Assembly: GCF_000161835.1 (NCBI RefSeq)
Contig: NZ_GG697169.2
Coordinates: 3,336,267-3,400,266, forward strand
Direction of reading: 5' to 3'
Source of the DNA: Thalassobium sp. R2A62
GTDB lineage: Bacteria; Pseudomonadota; Alphaproteobacteria; Rhodobacterales; Rhodobacteraceae
DNA length: 64,000 nt
The notes under the pieces were generated by a model, which was not told the origin of the DNA, did not search any database, and saw only the letters and a program-made list of their open reading frames with translations. Positions 10,096 to 18,456 of the stretch are shown piece by piece; position 1 is the first letter of the stretch; every line of letters starts with the position of its first letter. The position numbers and the translations under genes were made by a program.

Positions 10096-10432
10096 GATGT
10101 GATCTGACACCGTCCCCTTCCCAGCAAGCTGGAATGGGAACGGCACATCTCTTGAATGAGATGTTGGTTGTTCGTTTTGATGGTGGTGCAAACCAAACCA
10201 TAGAAAGGAAACCACGATGTTGAATGCTTCTGAAAAGATCATTAACGACAAGACCGGCCTACTGAACCTGGCCAAGGAACTGGGCAACTTGTCAAAAGCT
10301 AGCCAGGTCATGGGCATGTCGCCCGACAACCTCTACCGCTACAAATCGGCGGTTGATGAGGGCGGTGTTGAGGCGATTTTCGAGCGCACGCGGCGCAATC
10401 AAACCAATAACATGAGCCAAACCCCTTCTTAG
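10096..10432 (+). mobile_element. Truncated IS481-like element with transposase N-terminus
   Basis: The stretch begins with TGTGATCTGACACCGTCCCC, which resembles an IS481-type terminal repeat. An ORF at 10217-10432 (71 aa) follows an AAAGGAAA ribosome site and encodes the helix-turn-helix of such transposases: LAKELGNLSKASQVMG, DNLYRYKSAVDEGGVEAIFE. The family is about 300-350 aa, so the catalytic domain is lost; the last residues before the stop no longer look like transposase. Confidence 0.6.
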
Positions 10433-10435
10433 TTT

Positions 10436-10472
10436 AAGCCGTCATTGGTTCCAAAGCCCTGATGACGGACAG
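10436..10472. repeat. Dispersed ~37-bp intergenic repeat, copy 1
   Basis: AAGCCGTCATTGGTTCCAAA followed by a stretch ending GATGACGGACA. A near-identical block occurs at 28213-28249 (AAGCCGCCATTGGTCCCAAA ... GACGACGGACA). Both lie just downstream of genes; function unknown. Confidence 0.5.
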
Positions 10473-10499
10473 CTTGTGTCGCGAACCGTGCAGACTATC

Positions 10500-11105
10500 T
10501 TAGCGCAGTTTTTTGAACACGGAGCCGAGCATGATGCGAATGTCGTAACACATGTTACGGTTTTTTTGGTAAATCAGGTCAAACTGCGCCTTGCGCGGTA
10601 CACAAATACGAGAATAGATCTCATCGGTTTCGTCGATGCTTTCGCTGCGCGACAACAACATTTCTTCATGGGCGTGGAACCGGATTGATGCTAGTCCAGT
10701 GACCCCTGGACGCGACTTCAAAACTTCCTGATAGATTTCTGGAAATTTTTCAACGTACTGGCGCAATGGCGGACGCGGTCCCACAAAGCTAATATGACCT
10801 AACAGCACGTTCCAAAGCTGTGGCGTTTCATCTAGGCGGGTCCGGCGTAAAATGCGACCCGTTCTAGTAATCCGAGCGGCCTTGTCGCCCCCCGAAACGC
10901 CACTGTCTTTTTTTACAGTCCGCATAGTGCGGAATTTGACTAGACCGAACGCCTCGGACATGGATCTCATCCGTTCGGAAACATAGAAAACCGGCCGACC
11001 GTCTAGGGCAAGAATAAGAGCCGCAATGACAATAAAGACCGGGGCAATTAATACGGCGAATACAACCGCCATGAAAATGTCGTAAAGTCTTTTCCTAACA
11101 GGCAT
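10500..11105 (-). CDS. Priming sugar-1-phosphate transferase (WbaP/PglC-type bacterial sugar transferase)
   Basis: 201 aa, the size of the minimal PglC-like class. One N-terminal hydrophobic segment (residues 9-32) forms the re-entrant membrane anchor. FGLVKFRTMR, RTRLDETPQLWNVLLGHISF and VGPRPPLRQYVEKFP are the characteristic motifs of this family, including the D-E pair and the PRP turn. The enzyme moves a phospho-sugar from a UDP-sugar to undecaprenyl phosphate, the first membrane step of surface-glycan assembly. Its start lies two bases after the stop of the epimerase gene, so the two form an operon that may make and load the first sugar. The C-terminal 30 residues are basic. Confidence 0.92.
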   Translation of the reverse strand: MPVRKRLYDIFMAVVFAVLIAPVFIVIAALILALDGRPVFYVSERMRSMSEAFGLVKFRTMRTVKKDSGVSGGDKAARITRTGRILRRTRLDETPQLWNVLLGHISFVGPRPPLRQYVEKFPEIYQEVLKSRPGVTGLASIRFHAHEEMLLSRSESIDETDEIYSRICVPRKAQFDLIYQKNRNMCYDIRIMLGSVFKKLR

Positions 11106-11106
11106 T

Positions 11107-12003
11107 TTAGGTGTTCTCTTTCCATTCGGAGATCAATTTGGAAGCGACCTCAACTTCAGGTGGTATGTTTAGCAAGCTCATCAAACGACTGCAATTCAAC
11201 ACAATGTCTTGCGGCACACTTGTGTCGGCATTTCGTGGACGCCATGGCAAGCTTGCAGCGTCGGCAAGGGCATCCATATAAACGGGCGACGGCGCCGCAA
11301 CGTTTAAGACGTGTGGCAAAGGACCGTCATACGTCGCAAGCCTTGCAAGGATGTCACCAAGGCTTTTGGGGCCGATGTAAGATCGACGTGGGCCATGCCC
11401 ATTCGAGTAGCAATCTATAATCATCGGTCCGTCCGCTATTGTTTTGGGCGCATTCAACAACAAGGCATCCGCCCCTGCTACATTGCCAATTCGTAAGCAA
11501 CAGACCTCTAAATCAGCAGACCCAAAAGCTTCAGCACGTATTTCCATCTGCCTTTTCGACACGCCGTACGGATTTATGGGTTTGCACGGGCTCTCTTCCT
11601 CAAAAGGTCGTCCGATGCCAGCACCATAAACTGCCGAAGATGACGAAAGGAGAACACGTTTTATACCAGCTTCCTGTGCCGCACGCAAATAGGCGTCAGC
11701 TAATTTTACGTTGTTGTTCATGTCTGTGTGCGTGACCGGTGTAACACCGGCTAGCACGATGAACGACGACAGGGTTCCGTATTCGGCAATCCAGTCCATG
11801 AGCGCCGCAGGTCCATCCGATATATCCCAAATCAAATCTTGAGATCGGCACACCTGGGATGAGGTCGCGCGATATTGCGCGGGATAGTTCTGACAGGTGC
11901 CGTCACCTTCGCGCCACGATCTCAACACCATCTTACCAATCCGGCTAGATGCTCCGATCAGCAATGGTCGATGGTAAGATGGATCACTAAAGGGGTTTTG
12001 CAC
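11107..12003 (-). CDS. NAD(P)-dependent sugar epimerase/dehydratase (extended SDR)
   Basis: 298 aa from a GTG start with AGGAGCG 10 or so bases upstream. The cofactor motif is a reduced LLIGASSRIG (residues 14-23) rather than GxxGxxG. VLLSSSSAVYGAG and NPYGVSKRQ supply the Ser, Tyr and Lys of the SDR triad. Substrate is probably a nucleotide sugar or an undecaprenyl-linked sugar. Transcribed directly into the priming transferase, as in many O-antigen clusters. The odd nucleotide-binding loop leaves some doubt about cofactor strength. Confidence 0.85.
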   Translation of the reverse strand: MQNPFSDPSYHRPLLIGASSRIGKMVLRSWREGDGTCQNYPAQYRATSSQVCRSQDLIWDISDGPAALMDWIAEYGTLSSFIVLAGVTPVTHTDMNNNVKLADAYLRAAQEAGIKRVLLSSSSAVYGAGIGRPFEEESPCKPINPYGVSKRQMEIRAEAFGSADLEVCCLRIGNVAGADALLLNAPKTIADGPMIIDCYSNGHGPRRSYIGPKSLGDILARLATYDGPLPHVLNVAAPSPVYMDALADAASLPWRPRNADTSVPQDIVLNCSRLMSLLNIPPEVEVASKLISEWKENT

Positions 12004-12093
12004 AACTATAGAGCGCTCCTGCTGTTGGATTTAAGATAATGTAACACACAATGGTCGCCTTAAATAGCAAGATGGAATTCAAATCATCCCCCT

Positions 12094-12110
12094 GGCTTTG
12101 TTGCACAAAT
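12094..12110. repeat. Solo IS terminal repeat (IS903-group-like)
   Basis: GGCTTTGTTGCACAAAT closely resembles the terminal inverted repeat of IS903-group IS5-family elements. No transposase follows; instead a truncated acyltransferase begins within about 100 bp, so this is probably the scar of the event that cut that gene. Confidence 0.5.
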
Positions 12111-12189
12111 TGGCTTGATCTGGGATTCTGAAGTATTCTGGCAAAGCTGGATAGCGTGCCAAGATATATCTAACTTTGAAGACAGGATC

Positions 12190-13145
12190 CAGAAACGACG
12201 AAGAGGCGCAGTACATTATTTGATGGCCAGCTTGGCTGTTGCAGCACTGTTACTTGCTTGGGGCTCGTGGCGCTGGATTGAGCAGCCGTTTAGAAAACGC
12301 AATAGTCCTTTGCTCGAAACACGGCGCAGCGTGTTTGTCGCAAGTGGCTGTGTTAGTGCGTGTTTTTAGCGCTTGGGTTGGCTGGACATGTTGGCAGAGG
12401 GTTTGAGTGGCGGCTGAATGAATTGCAAAGAGTGCTGGTTAGCACTGCAGATCGAAGCCCCATGCGTGAAGATTGCCATTACGTCAGGAATAGTACTTTC
12501 GATGCCCAAACATCCTGTGAGTATTTTGGAGAGAGCGCTGATGTTGCCATTTACGGCAATAGCCACGGCGTTGAGTTGGCTTACGCAGTTGCCGAAGAGT
12601 TAAGGAGGTCGAACCGATCTCTATTTCACTTTACAATAAGTGGATGCGCAGTAGGATTTCGACAGGACATTGAGAAATATTGCAGTGTATTTTACGAGGA
12701 TAGACTGCGTTTTTTGCACGATAATCAGCGTGTTAGAAATGTTATTTTAACATTTCGAGCTGAGCATTCTGGATCTGAAACTGCTCGCTCACTTGTTGAA
12801 TTGGCTAATTACCTATTAGAAAACGGAAAGAATGTAATCGTAGTTTTACAGGCACCGACGTTAGAGGGAGATATCACACCATATTTGCGGCAAGCATTTC
12901 ATTCTGGAAAAAGCAATATTCGTGCGCGTAGTGTAGCTAATTGGAGAGAATTGAATGATCATGTATACGCATCACTTCAAGACTTAAATCCTGGTGTGAA
13001 AATATTTGACCTAGCTGATCATTTTTGTGAATCTGACCTATGTTATGCCATCCGCGATAGCCAGGCCATGTACTATGACGATGATCATATTTCAGTTTCT
13101 GGAGCACGGCGCGTTGCTGCTGATATCGTTCGTTTGCTTGAATGA
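12190..13145 (+). pseudogene. OafA/YrhL-type O-acyltransferase, C-terminal remnant with SGNH domain
   Basis: The membrane acyltransferase core (about 330 residues) is missing. What remains is the last transmembrane helix, ASLAVAALLLAWGSWRWIEQ, in one frame, and, after a shift in a run of five T near 12362-12366, the periplasmic SGNH domain: VAIYGNSHGVELAYAV (block I Ser) and YYDDDHISVSGARRVA (Asp-His block). Read across the shift the two join as one protein (ACFLALGLAGHVG), so the break is recent. The SGNH module alone (12360-13145, 261 aa) is still open with ATG-like starts but lacks its membrane partner. Base composition is more AT-rich than the neighbours, suggesting transfer. The intact relative is at 25,953. 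Confidence 0.75.
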
Positions 13146-13226
13146 GGGAATATTGATACCGTCACAGGACGATGGCCTTCGGGGATCAAAGAAGGCGGCG
13201 AATTCAGCATTCCAGTAATGGAATAA

Positions 13227-14180
13227 TCAGGTCAATTTGTCGGGCGCGTAGATGTCTACACCCCCGCCAAAAAATGACAGGATACGACCATGTGCATCCG
13301 CGATTTTCATGACGGCTCTGACAAACATCTTGGGGCCCATCACGATGGATCCAATCATCAAGACGACCGCTTCGACTACATTTGAAATCACACGTTTCAA
13401 TGTCTGCCCTTTGGATTTTCCACGCAGGATGACGCTGTTGATCGCCCGCCCCTTTGTACGGCGATATTGAACCCCTAATTTCAGACGGCTGCTGGGGATA
13501 CGGTCGCGCACCAGTGCATTGGGCACCCATCCAACGCGCCCGCCACGCCTACGAACATCAATGCAGAACTTGGTATCGCTACCGCCAGTCATGCCTCTGC
13601 TAATGTCAAAACGCACATCATGCTTTCGCGCAAAATCAAGCCGGAATGCCCAATTGTTTGTCGCCGCTTCTTGGGCCTGCGCAATGATCGGGTCTTTGTT
13701 CTTTTCACGAGTTTCGTTCATCCGCCGCGTTGCAGACTCATACAGTGCTCGTTGCCAGATCCCCAGATTTGGCTCTAGTGGTTCGGGCATCAAAGGCCCC
13801 GAAACCAGATCATAGCCGCCTTCGTCCAAACCACCGATCAGATTGACGAGCCACGTCTCAGAAACTTTTTCATCGTCGTCACAAAACGTAAGGATGTCAT
13901 AGCCTTGATCCAATGCGATCTGCAAAACATGGTTGCGTGCAGGGACGATCCCACCGTTGGGTTCGCTCTCATAGATCACCTGTTCAGGCACGGACGCATC
14001 AAAGTTTTCGATCACGGAGCCAAGTGTTTTCTCAACCTCATTTTCCACGACAATAAAGGCGATCTCGTCATCCTTGGGTCGTTTTATTTGGACATAGGTT
14101 TCGAGCAAGCCAACCAACAAATCTGGCCGCCCTCGAGTAATCGTTCCTATTGCAATTCGTCGCTTGGTCTTATTTTCCAT
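13227..14180 (-). CDS. GT2 family glycosyltransferase
   Basis: 317 aa from ATG 14180, which has GAGGA five bases upstream; an ATG 16 codons earlier touches its own ribosome site and is less likely. IAIGTITRGRPDLLVGLLET opens the GT-A fold. FIVVENE and NGGIVPARNHVL follow, then the metal-binding TFCDDDEKVSETWL (DDD in place of DXD). A GGSDTKFCIDVRRRGGRVGW segment gives the catalytic-base region. The last 60 residues contain a hydrophobic stretch (AVVLMIGSIVMGPKMF) that may sit on the membrane. It probably extends the surface glycan made by this region. Stands alone on its strand. Confidence 0.88.
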   Translation of the reverse strand: MENKTKRRIAIGTITRGRPDLLVGLLETYVQIKRPKDDEIAFIVVENEVEKTLGSVIENFDASVPEQVIYESEPNGGIVPARNHVLQIALDQGYDILTFCDDDEKVSETWLVNLIGGLDEGGYDLVSGPLMPEPLEPNLGIWQRALYESATRRMNETREKNKDPIIAQAQEAATNNWAFRLDFARKHDVRFDISRGMTGGSDTKFCIDVRRRGGRVGWVPNALVRDRIPSSRLKLGVQYRRTKGRAINSVILRGKSKGQTLKRVISNVVEAVVLMIGSIVMGPKMFVRAVMKIADAHGRILSFFGGGVDIYAPDKLT

Positions 14181-14523
14181 CTGATCCTCATCAGGACGCA
14201 CGAAAAAGAAAAATGCTTTTTCTGCCATTCCTCAAGTAGAATGCTTATGGTGTTTATTGCAATTGCTTTGTGACCAACTCAATTACCTTTGGGACCCTGC
14301 GTCTTTGTTCAGCCATCCAACATGTGGCCCAAACGTGATTTCTAGTCTTTGCGGTGAGGATAACTTGATTTTGTGTTGGTTTGTCACCCGTTCGGACAAA
14401 CGGTTTTGACTAGTGGCCCTTTTGTTGTGATTGATAAAGGCATTGTGTTTGATCTCGGTGAAGCGCCGGATCCTCTTGCGAACATATTTGCGTTTCCCAA
14501 GAAGGACTGGCGACTAACCAGCC
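14181..14523. other. Gap without recognisable gene
   Basis: 343 bases between a GT2 gene and a small hypothetical gene. I see no coding frame, RNA or repeat that I can support; it presumably carries the GT2 promoter. Confidence 0.4.
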
Positions 14524-14841
14524 CTACGGGGTGGCGGACTTATCGATAACTTTGCCATCCTGATATCCACCGACATACCCTTGATCGCGTCCCTGTTGCT
14601 CACCTAGACGAAACCCTGCTTCGAAAGCTTGTTCGATTGTCAGGGGTTCTTCAGTCCCTTCGTGAGACAGTAGGCGGAAGTTCTCGGAGTACACTGTGCA
14701 GCAGTGCTTGTTGCCTTCTTTCTCATCGACCAGCACCTCAACCTGTTCATCATCGGCTTGGATGACTGTTCCTCGCAAGGGTCCAACACCGTGGAACTCT
14801 GCAATCACAACACGGTCTTCTTCTCTGAAAGTATGGTCCAA
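14524..14841 (-). CDS. Small acidic hypothetical protein
   Basis: 105 aa, ATG at 14841. Residues 1-55 alternate beta-like segments (REEDRVVIAEFHGVGPLRGT, VEVLVDEKEG, HCCTVYSENFRLLSHEG), reminiscent of a small SH3-like or KOW-like barrel. The rest is acidic with a glycine-rich helix (EAGFRLGEQQGRDQGYVGGY). I do not recognise a family. The neighbourhood holds IS and integrase scars, so it may be accessory DNA. Confidence 0.6.
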   Translation of the reverse strand: MDHTFREEDRVVIAEFHGVGPLRGTVIQADDEQVEVLVDEKEGNKHCCTVYSENFRLLSHEGTEEPLTIEQAFEAGFRLGEQQGRDQGYVGGYQDGKVIDKSATP

Positions 14842-14995
14842 AACTGTCTCCTTGGCTTTTGCGAAAACAATGCCCAGAGTGACTGTTCAGGGTTCGTCCG
14901 TTTCTGACTTTTCGAGGTCGTTTTTTGACGTTTGGTAAAGTCTTTTCAGTGGTGTTACGGGGTTCCTTACGAGGTTGTTTTTGAGTTTTGCGTCC

Positions 14996-15018
14996 TAGAT
15001 TTTAGTTTTAAAAATCTA
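14996..15018. repeat. AT-rich inverted repeat
   Basis: TAGATTTT (14996-15003) and AAAATCTA (15011-15018) form an 8-bp perfect stem around a 7-base loop in the 615-bp gap 14842-15457. Could be an operator or a terminator-like hairpin; nothing decides. Confidence 0.35.
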
Positions 15019-15063
15019 TACTTACAGATTTGTCTGGTTCCTCTCGACCGCACCATACTACTT

Positions 15064-15086
15064 CTTGATTTAACAAACCAATCAAG
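15064..15086 (+). promoter_or_regulatory. Hairpin directly before a small ORF
   Basis: CTTGATT (15064-15070) pairs with AATCAAG (15080-15086) around 9 bases; the second arm runs into AGAGG, the ribosome site of the ORF that starts at 15097. It may hinder its translation, or be an unrelated repeat. Confidence 0.3.
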
Positions 15087-15096
15087 AGGTTAGCGC

Positions 15097-15255
15097 ATGG
15101 TCGTTTTAAGCGAAGTTTTCGATGAGTTTCTGGACCTAAAAGAGGTCAATCCAAAGCCCTCAGAGCAGTCTGTAAGGCGACATTTAGAGTTAGCTGGTGA
15201 TTTACCTGTAGATCAGTACACCAGAAGCCATCCATATCTACAGGCTCACCGATGA
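15097..15255 (+). pseudogene. Integrase N-terminal fragment (52 codons)
   Basis: Short ORF with an AGAGG site and ATG. The protein (LSEVFDEFLDLKEVNPKPSE ... LELAGDLPVDQYTRSH) resembles the core-binding domain of phage-type tyrosine recombinases, which are 350-450 aa; the catalytic part is absent and I find no continuation in the following 200 bp. I read it as the stump of a deleted integrase gene. Resemblance is by eye and short. The rest of the gap up to 15457 has nothing else I can name. Confidence 0.4.
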
Positions 15256-15457
15256 TCACCGGACTGGTTTTAAAGTAGCGTTGTGGCAACTTGGATCCCG
15301 GTTAACGCCTGGTTTTGGCCGGTTACTCATGCGAGGTTCCCTGACAAACTGATAGCATCAATTTTTCCAAATCTGAACTTACAGCCTCAAACGCGTGCAG
15401 GTAATCTATGAATGGACTGGGAGCGCCAAGGCCCCCATTCCATGGCTTTCCAAACGG

Positions 15458-16549
15458 TTAATTCGACAGGCTGCATTCGACGCGTTGGCTCCCTAAGAAC
15501 AACAACACATCATCCGGAGAAACTGTCAGACCCACTTCATCGCCCTGCACGAGATGTTTGTGGCGTCTAGATTTCACCTTGAACGGCTCACCCCCTGCAG
15601 TCCATAAACTAAAGACACGATCGATCCCAAGGTTTTCAATCGCCTTGATTGTGGCTCGCGGCAGATCGCCGATCTCCTGGCTGAGGTGAATATGCTCGGG
15701 GCGCACCCCGACCTTGGCCGTATCATTTTTCATCTGCTTAGGCGGCGTGATGTTCACGCCCAAAGCTGGACAGTACAGCCCCGCGTCTTGCGCTTGCGTG
15801 GCGAAGAGATTGAGCGGGGGCGAGCCGATGAAATAGCCCACGAATTCGTTTTGCGGCCTCGCGAATAACTCCTCGGGCGGACCTGCTTGTTGCACGCGCC
15901 CGTCTTTCATCACGACCACCACATCGGCGAACGACATGGCTTCGGCCTGATCGTGGGTCACAAGGATCATCGTGATCCCTGTGGCTCGGTTGATCTCACG
16001 CAGCTTACGGCGCAGACTAAACTTCATCTGGGGATCGATCACGGTGAGAGGCTCATCGAGCAGCACCGCGCTCACATCGTCGCGTACGAGACCACGGCCC
16101 AGCGAAATCAGCTGTTTTTGATCCGCGCTCAGCTTCCTAGCGGGCGCATCGAGGATGTCATCAAGCTCCAAAAGCGCGGCGATATGTGCGACGCGGTCGG
16201 CGATTCTCGCGGGTGCCCAGTTTCGGCATTCCAGTGGGAAGGCTAGGTTTTGGCGGACAGATTTGGTCGTGTAGATAACGGGGAACTGGAAGACCTGCGC
16301 AATGTTGCGGGCCGAGGTGCCCGCCTCGGTAACGTCTTTCCCGTCGAACAAAAGCTCTCCGTCAGAGGGTTTCAACAGGCCTGAAATGATGTTAAGCATC
16401 GTAGTCTTGCCACAGCCTGATGGCCCGAGAAGCGCGTAAGTTTTACCGTCTTCCCAGACCAGATCGACGGGTTTAAGCGCATAATCATCATCGCCGCGCG
16501 GAGTGGTGAAATAGGAATGCCCCAGGCCTTTGAGTGTAATTTCAGCCAT
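15458..16549 (-). CDS. Carbohydrate-type ABC transporter ATPase with altered signature motif
   Basis: 363 aa. Walker A LLGPSGCGKTTML (about residue 40), Q-loop QVFQFPVIYTTKS, Walker B VLLDEPLTVID and H-loop ILVTHDQAEAM are all present, but the signature LSGGQ is replaced by LSADQKQ. A MalK/UgpC-type regulatory OB domain (VGVRPEHIHLS) fills the C-terminus. Last gene of a minus-strand operon, three bases after its partner ATPase. The altered signature is also what I recall of one ATPase of rhizobial glycerol-type transporters (GlpS/GlpT). It acts in the cytoplasm as half of an ATPase heterodimer for the permeases upstream. Confidence 0.92.
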   Translation of the reverse strand: MAEITLKGLGHSYFTTPRGDDDYALKPVDLVWEDGKTYALLGPSGCGKTTMLNIISGLLKPSDGELLFDGKDVTEAGTSARNIAQVFQFPVIYTTKSVRQNLAFPLECRNWAPARIADRVAHIAALLELDDILDAPARKLSADQKQLISLGRGLVRDDVSAVLLDEPLTVIDPQMKFSLRRKLREINRATGITMILVTHDQAEAMSFADVVVVMKDGRVQQAGPPEELFARPQNEFVGYFIGSPPLNLFATQAQDAGLYCPALGVNITPPKQMKNDTAKVGVRPEHIHLSQEIGDLPRATIKAIENLGIDRVFSLWTAGGEPFKVKSRRHKHLVQGDEVGLTVSPDDVLLFLGSQRVECSLSN

Positions 16550-16552
16550 CAG

Positions 16553-17605
16553 TCAGTCAGTCCTTTCAGTGATGTTGGCGCCCGTGTGCGAGAAAAGCAG
16601 CAGCGCAGTTGGATCAAGCATGATGTCGAGGGGATTGCCCGGATGGAATTCGTGGATGCCATCAACCAGCATGACCGCTTCGCCGAAGGGAAGTTGCAGG
16701 TGCACGATGGTGTCGGAGCCAGAAAACTCCGCCAGTTTGACTGTCGCAAAAATATCCCCGCCGATGGTGAGCGCGTCGGGGCGGATGGCGATTTGCACAG
16801 GGCCATCCTTGGACAAGGTGAGACCCGTTGCGCCTGCGCCGGAACCGTCCGAGAACAGCAGCGCGCCGTCGCGGATCTCGCCCGCGCAGATCGAGATTGG
16901 CGGGTCGGAAATCACGCGCGCCACATCCACGCTGGGCGGCGAATCAAAGAGTGCGGCGGGGTCGCCTTGCGCCACGATTCGCCCCTCATGCATGACGATT
17001 AATTCATCGCCAAGCTGCATGGCTTCGGCCGGTTCCGTAGTCGAATAGAGGATGATTCCTTCGGCGTTTTCATGCAGCAGGCGCGGAAATTCTTCGCGCA
17101 GCTGTTCACGCAATTTGTAGTCGAGATTGGCCAGTGGTTCGTCCATTAAAAGGATGCGCGCGTGTTTGACGATGGCTCGCGCAAGGGCCACTCGTTGTTG
17201 CTGCCCGCCCGACAATTCCGAAGGCAAACGCGTCTCAAACCCTGCGAGCCCCACGATGGCCAGCGCGTCACGAGCTTTGGCGCGGGCTAAGGCTTTGCCG
17301 AGTTTTTTGCGGCGCAGTGGGAAGGCCACATTGTCGAGCACATCGAGGTGCGGGTAGTTGATGAACTGCTGGTAGACCATGGCCATTTCTCGTGCGCGGA
17401 TGGGCGTAGACACGAGGTCGGATCCATCTAGATGGATGGCACCCTCGCTGATCGGGTCGAGCCCAATCAATGTGCGCAATAGTTCGGTTTTACCCGCGCC
17501 CGTGCGGCCCAAAATGGTGTAGATCTTGCCCGCTTCAAAATTGGCCGAGAGTGATTTCAGCGGCACTTTGGGGTCGGGGGTGGAGAGATTTTCGAGTTTC
17601 AGCAT
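16553..17605 (-). CDS. Carbohydrate-type ABC transporter ATPase lacking the H-loop histidine
   Basis: 350 aa from ATG 17605 (TAGGTAAC upstream); a longer reading would start inside the permease gene. Walker A ILGRTGAGKTELL, a canonical signature LSGGQQQRVALARAI and Walker B ILLMDEPLANLD are intact. Where the switch histidine belongs the protein reads ILYSTTEPAEAM instead of VTHDQ. It has a C-terminal regulatory domain (IAIRPDALTIGG). Together with the neighbouring ATPase it makes one complete nucleotide site and one degenerate site. Five bases separate it from the permease gene. Confidence 0.92.
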   Translation of the reverse strand: MLKLENLSTPDPKVPLKSLSANFEAGKIYTILGRTGAGKTELLRTLIGLDPISEGAIHLDGSDLVSTPIRAREMAMVYQQFINYPHLDVLDNVAFPLRRKKLGKALARAKARDALAIVGLAGFETRLPSELSGGQQQRVALARAIVKHARILLMDEPLANLDYKLREQLREEFPRLLHENAEGIILYSTTEPAEAMQLGDELIVMHEGRIVAQGDPAALFDSPPSVDVARVISDPPISICAGEIRDGALLFSDGSGAGATGLTLSKDGPVQIAIRPDALTIGGDIFATVKLAEFSGSDTIVHLQLPFGEAVMLVDGIHEFHPGNPLDIMLDPTALLLFSHTGANITERTD

Positions 17606-17609
17606 GATG

Positions 17610-18455
17610 TTACCTAAATGCGCCTGCGAGCGAGCCGCGCGACATGAAGCGTTCAACGACAACCGCGACCAGCGCCAGCGGAGTCACCGAGATCAGCGCG
17701 AAGGCCGAGAGCGACCACCACGGCGTCACCGAGGAGTTGAGCGACACGATGGCCACGGGCAATAGTTGGGTTTTGGTGAAAGTCAGGATGAAGGCGAAGA
17801 AGAAGTCGTTCCAGCCGAAGATCAGGCAGAACATCCCCGCTACGACGATTCCGGTGGCCGAGTTGGGCAGGATCACGCGAAAGAAGGCCCCGATGGGTGT
17901 GCAGCCGTCGATCATCGCCATCTCGTCCAATTCGCGCGGGATCGAGCCAAAGAAATCGATCATCACCCAAACGGCAATCGGCAAAAGCAGCGCGATATAG
18001 ACAATCACGAGGCCGGCGATTGTATCCAGCGCCCCGATTTCTTTGAGCATGAGGAAGAAGGGAATGGCCAGCACGATGGGTGGCATGATGCGTTGTGAAA
18101 TGAAGAAAAAGGTGATGTCGGAGTTCTTCACGAAGCCTGCGCGGTACTGGTAGCGGCTCAGCCCATAGGCGGCGAGCGTTCCGAGCATCAGGGAGATGAT
18201 GCTGGCCAGCACTGTTACGGTGGCCGAGTTGAGAAACGGCGTGACGATATTAATGCCGCGGCTGCCCGAGGCGAAGAGCGATGCCCAGCCTTGGGTCGAG
18301 GGTTCGAATTCCAGCCACGGAATATAGGTTGCACCACTGGTGACGGCATTGGCGTCTTTGAACGAGGTGGAGAGCGCCCACAGGAAGGGGAAGACCACGA
18401 AGATCGACCAACCCAACAGGCACAGGTATTTGACGGTGTGATAGGTACGGGTCAT
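17610..18455 (-). CDS. Sugar/polyol ABC transporter permease (MalG/UgpE family)
   Basis: 281 aa, six predicted membrane helices. The first is CLLGWSIFVVFPFLWALSTS with a typical periplasmic loop after it. The EAA motif for ATPase contact reads ELDEMAMIDGCTPIGAFFRV (about residue 175), with the conserved glycine. Second of two permeases, starting one base after the stop of the partner. Belongs to the binding-protein-dependent carbohydrate class (CUT1). Confidence 0.93.
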   Translation of the reverse strand: MTRTYHTVKYLCLLGWSIFVVFPFLWALSTSFKDANAVTSGATYIPWLEFEPSTQGWASLFASGSRGINIVTPFLNSATVTVLASIISLMLGTLAAYGLSRYQYRAGFVKNSDITFFFISQRIMPPIVLAIPFFLMLKEIGALDTIAGLVIVYIALLLPIAVWVMIDFFGSIPRELDEMAMIDGCTPIGAFFRVILPNSATGIVVAGMFCLIFGWNDFFFAFILTFTKTQLLPVAIVSLNSSVTPWWSLSAFALISVTPLALVAVVVERFMSRGSLAGAFR

Positions 18456-18456
18456 C

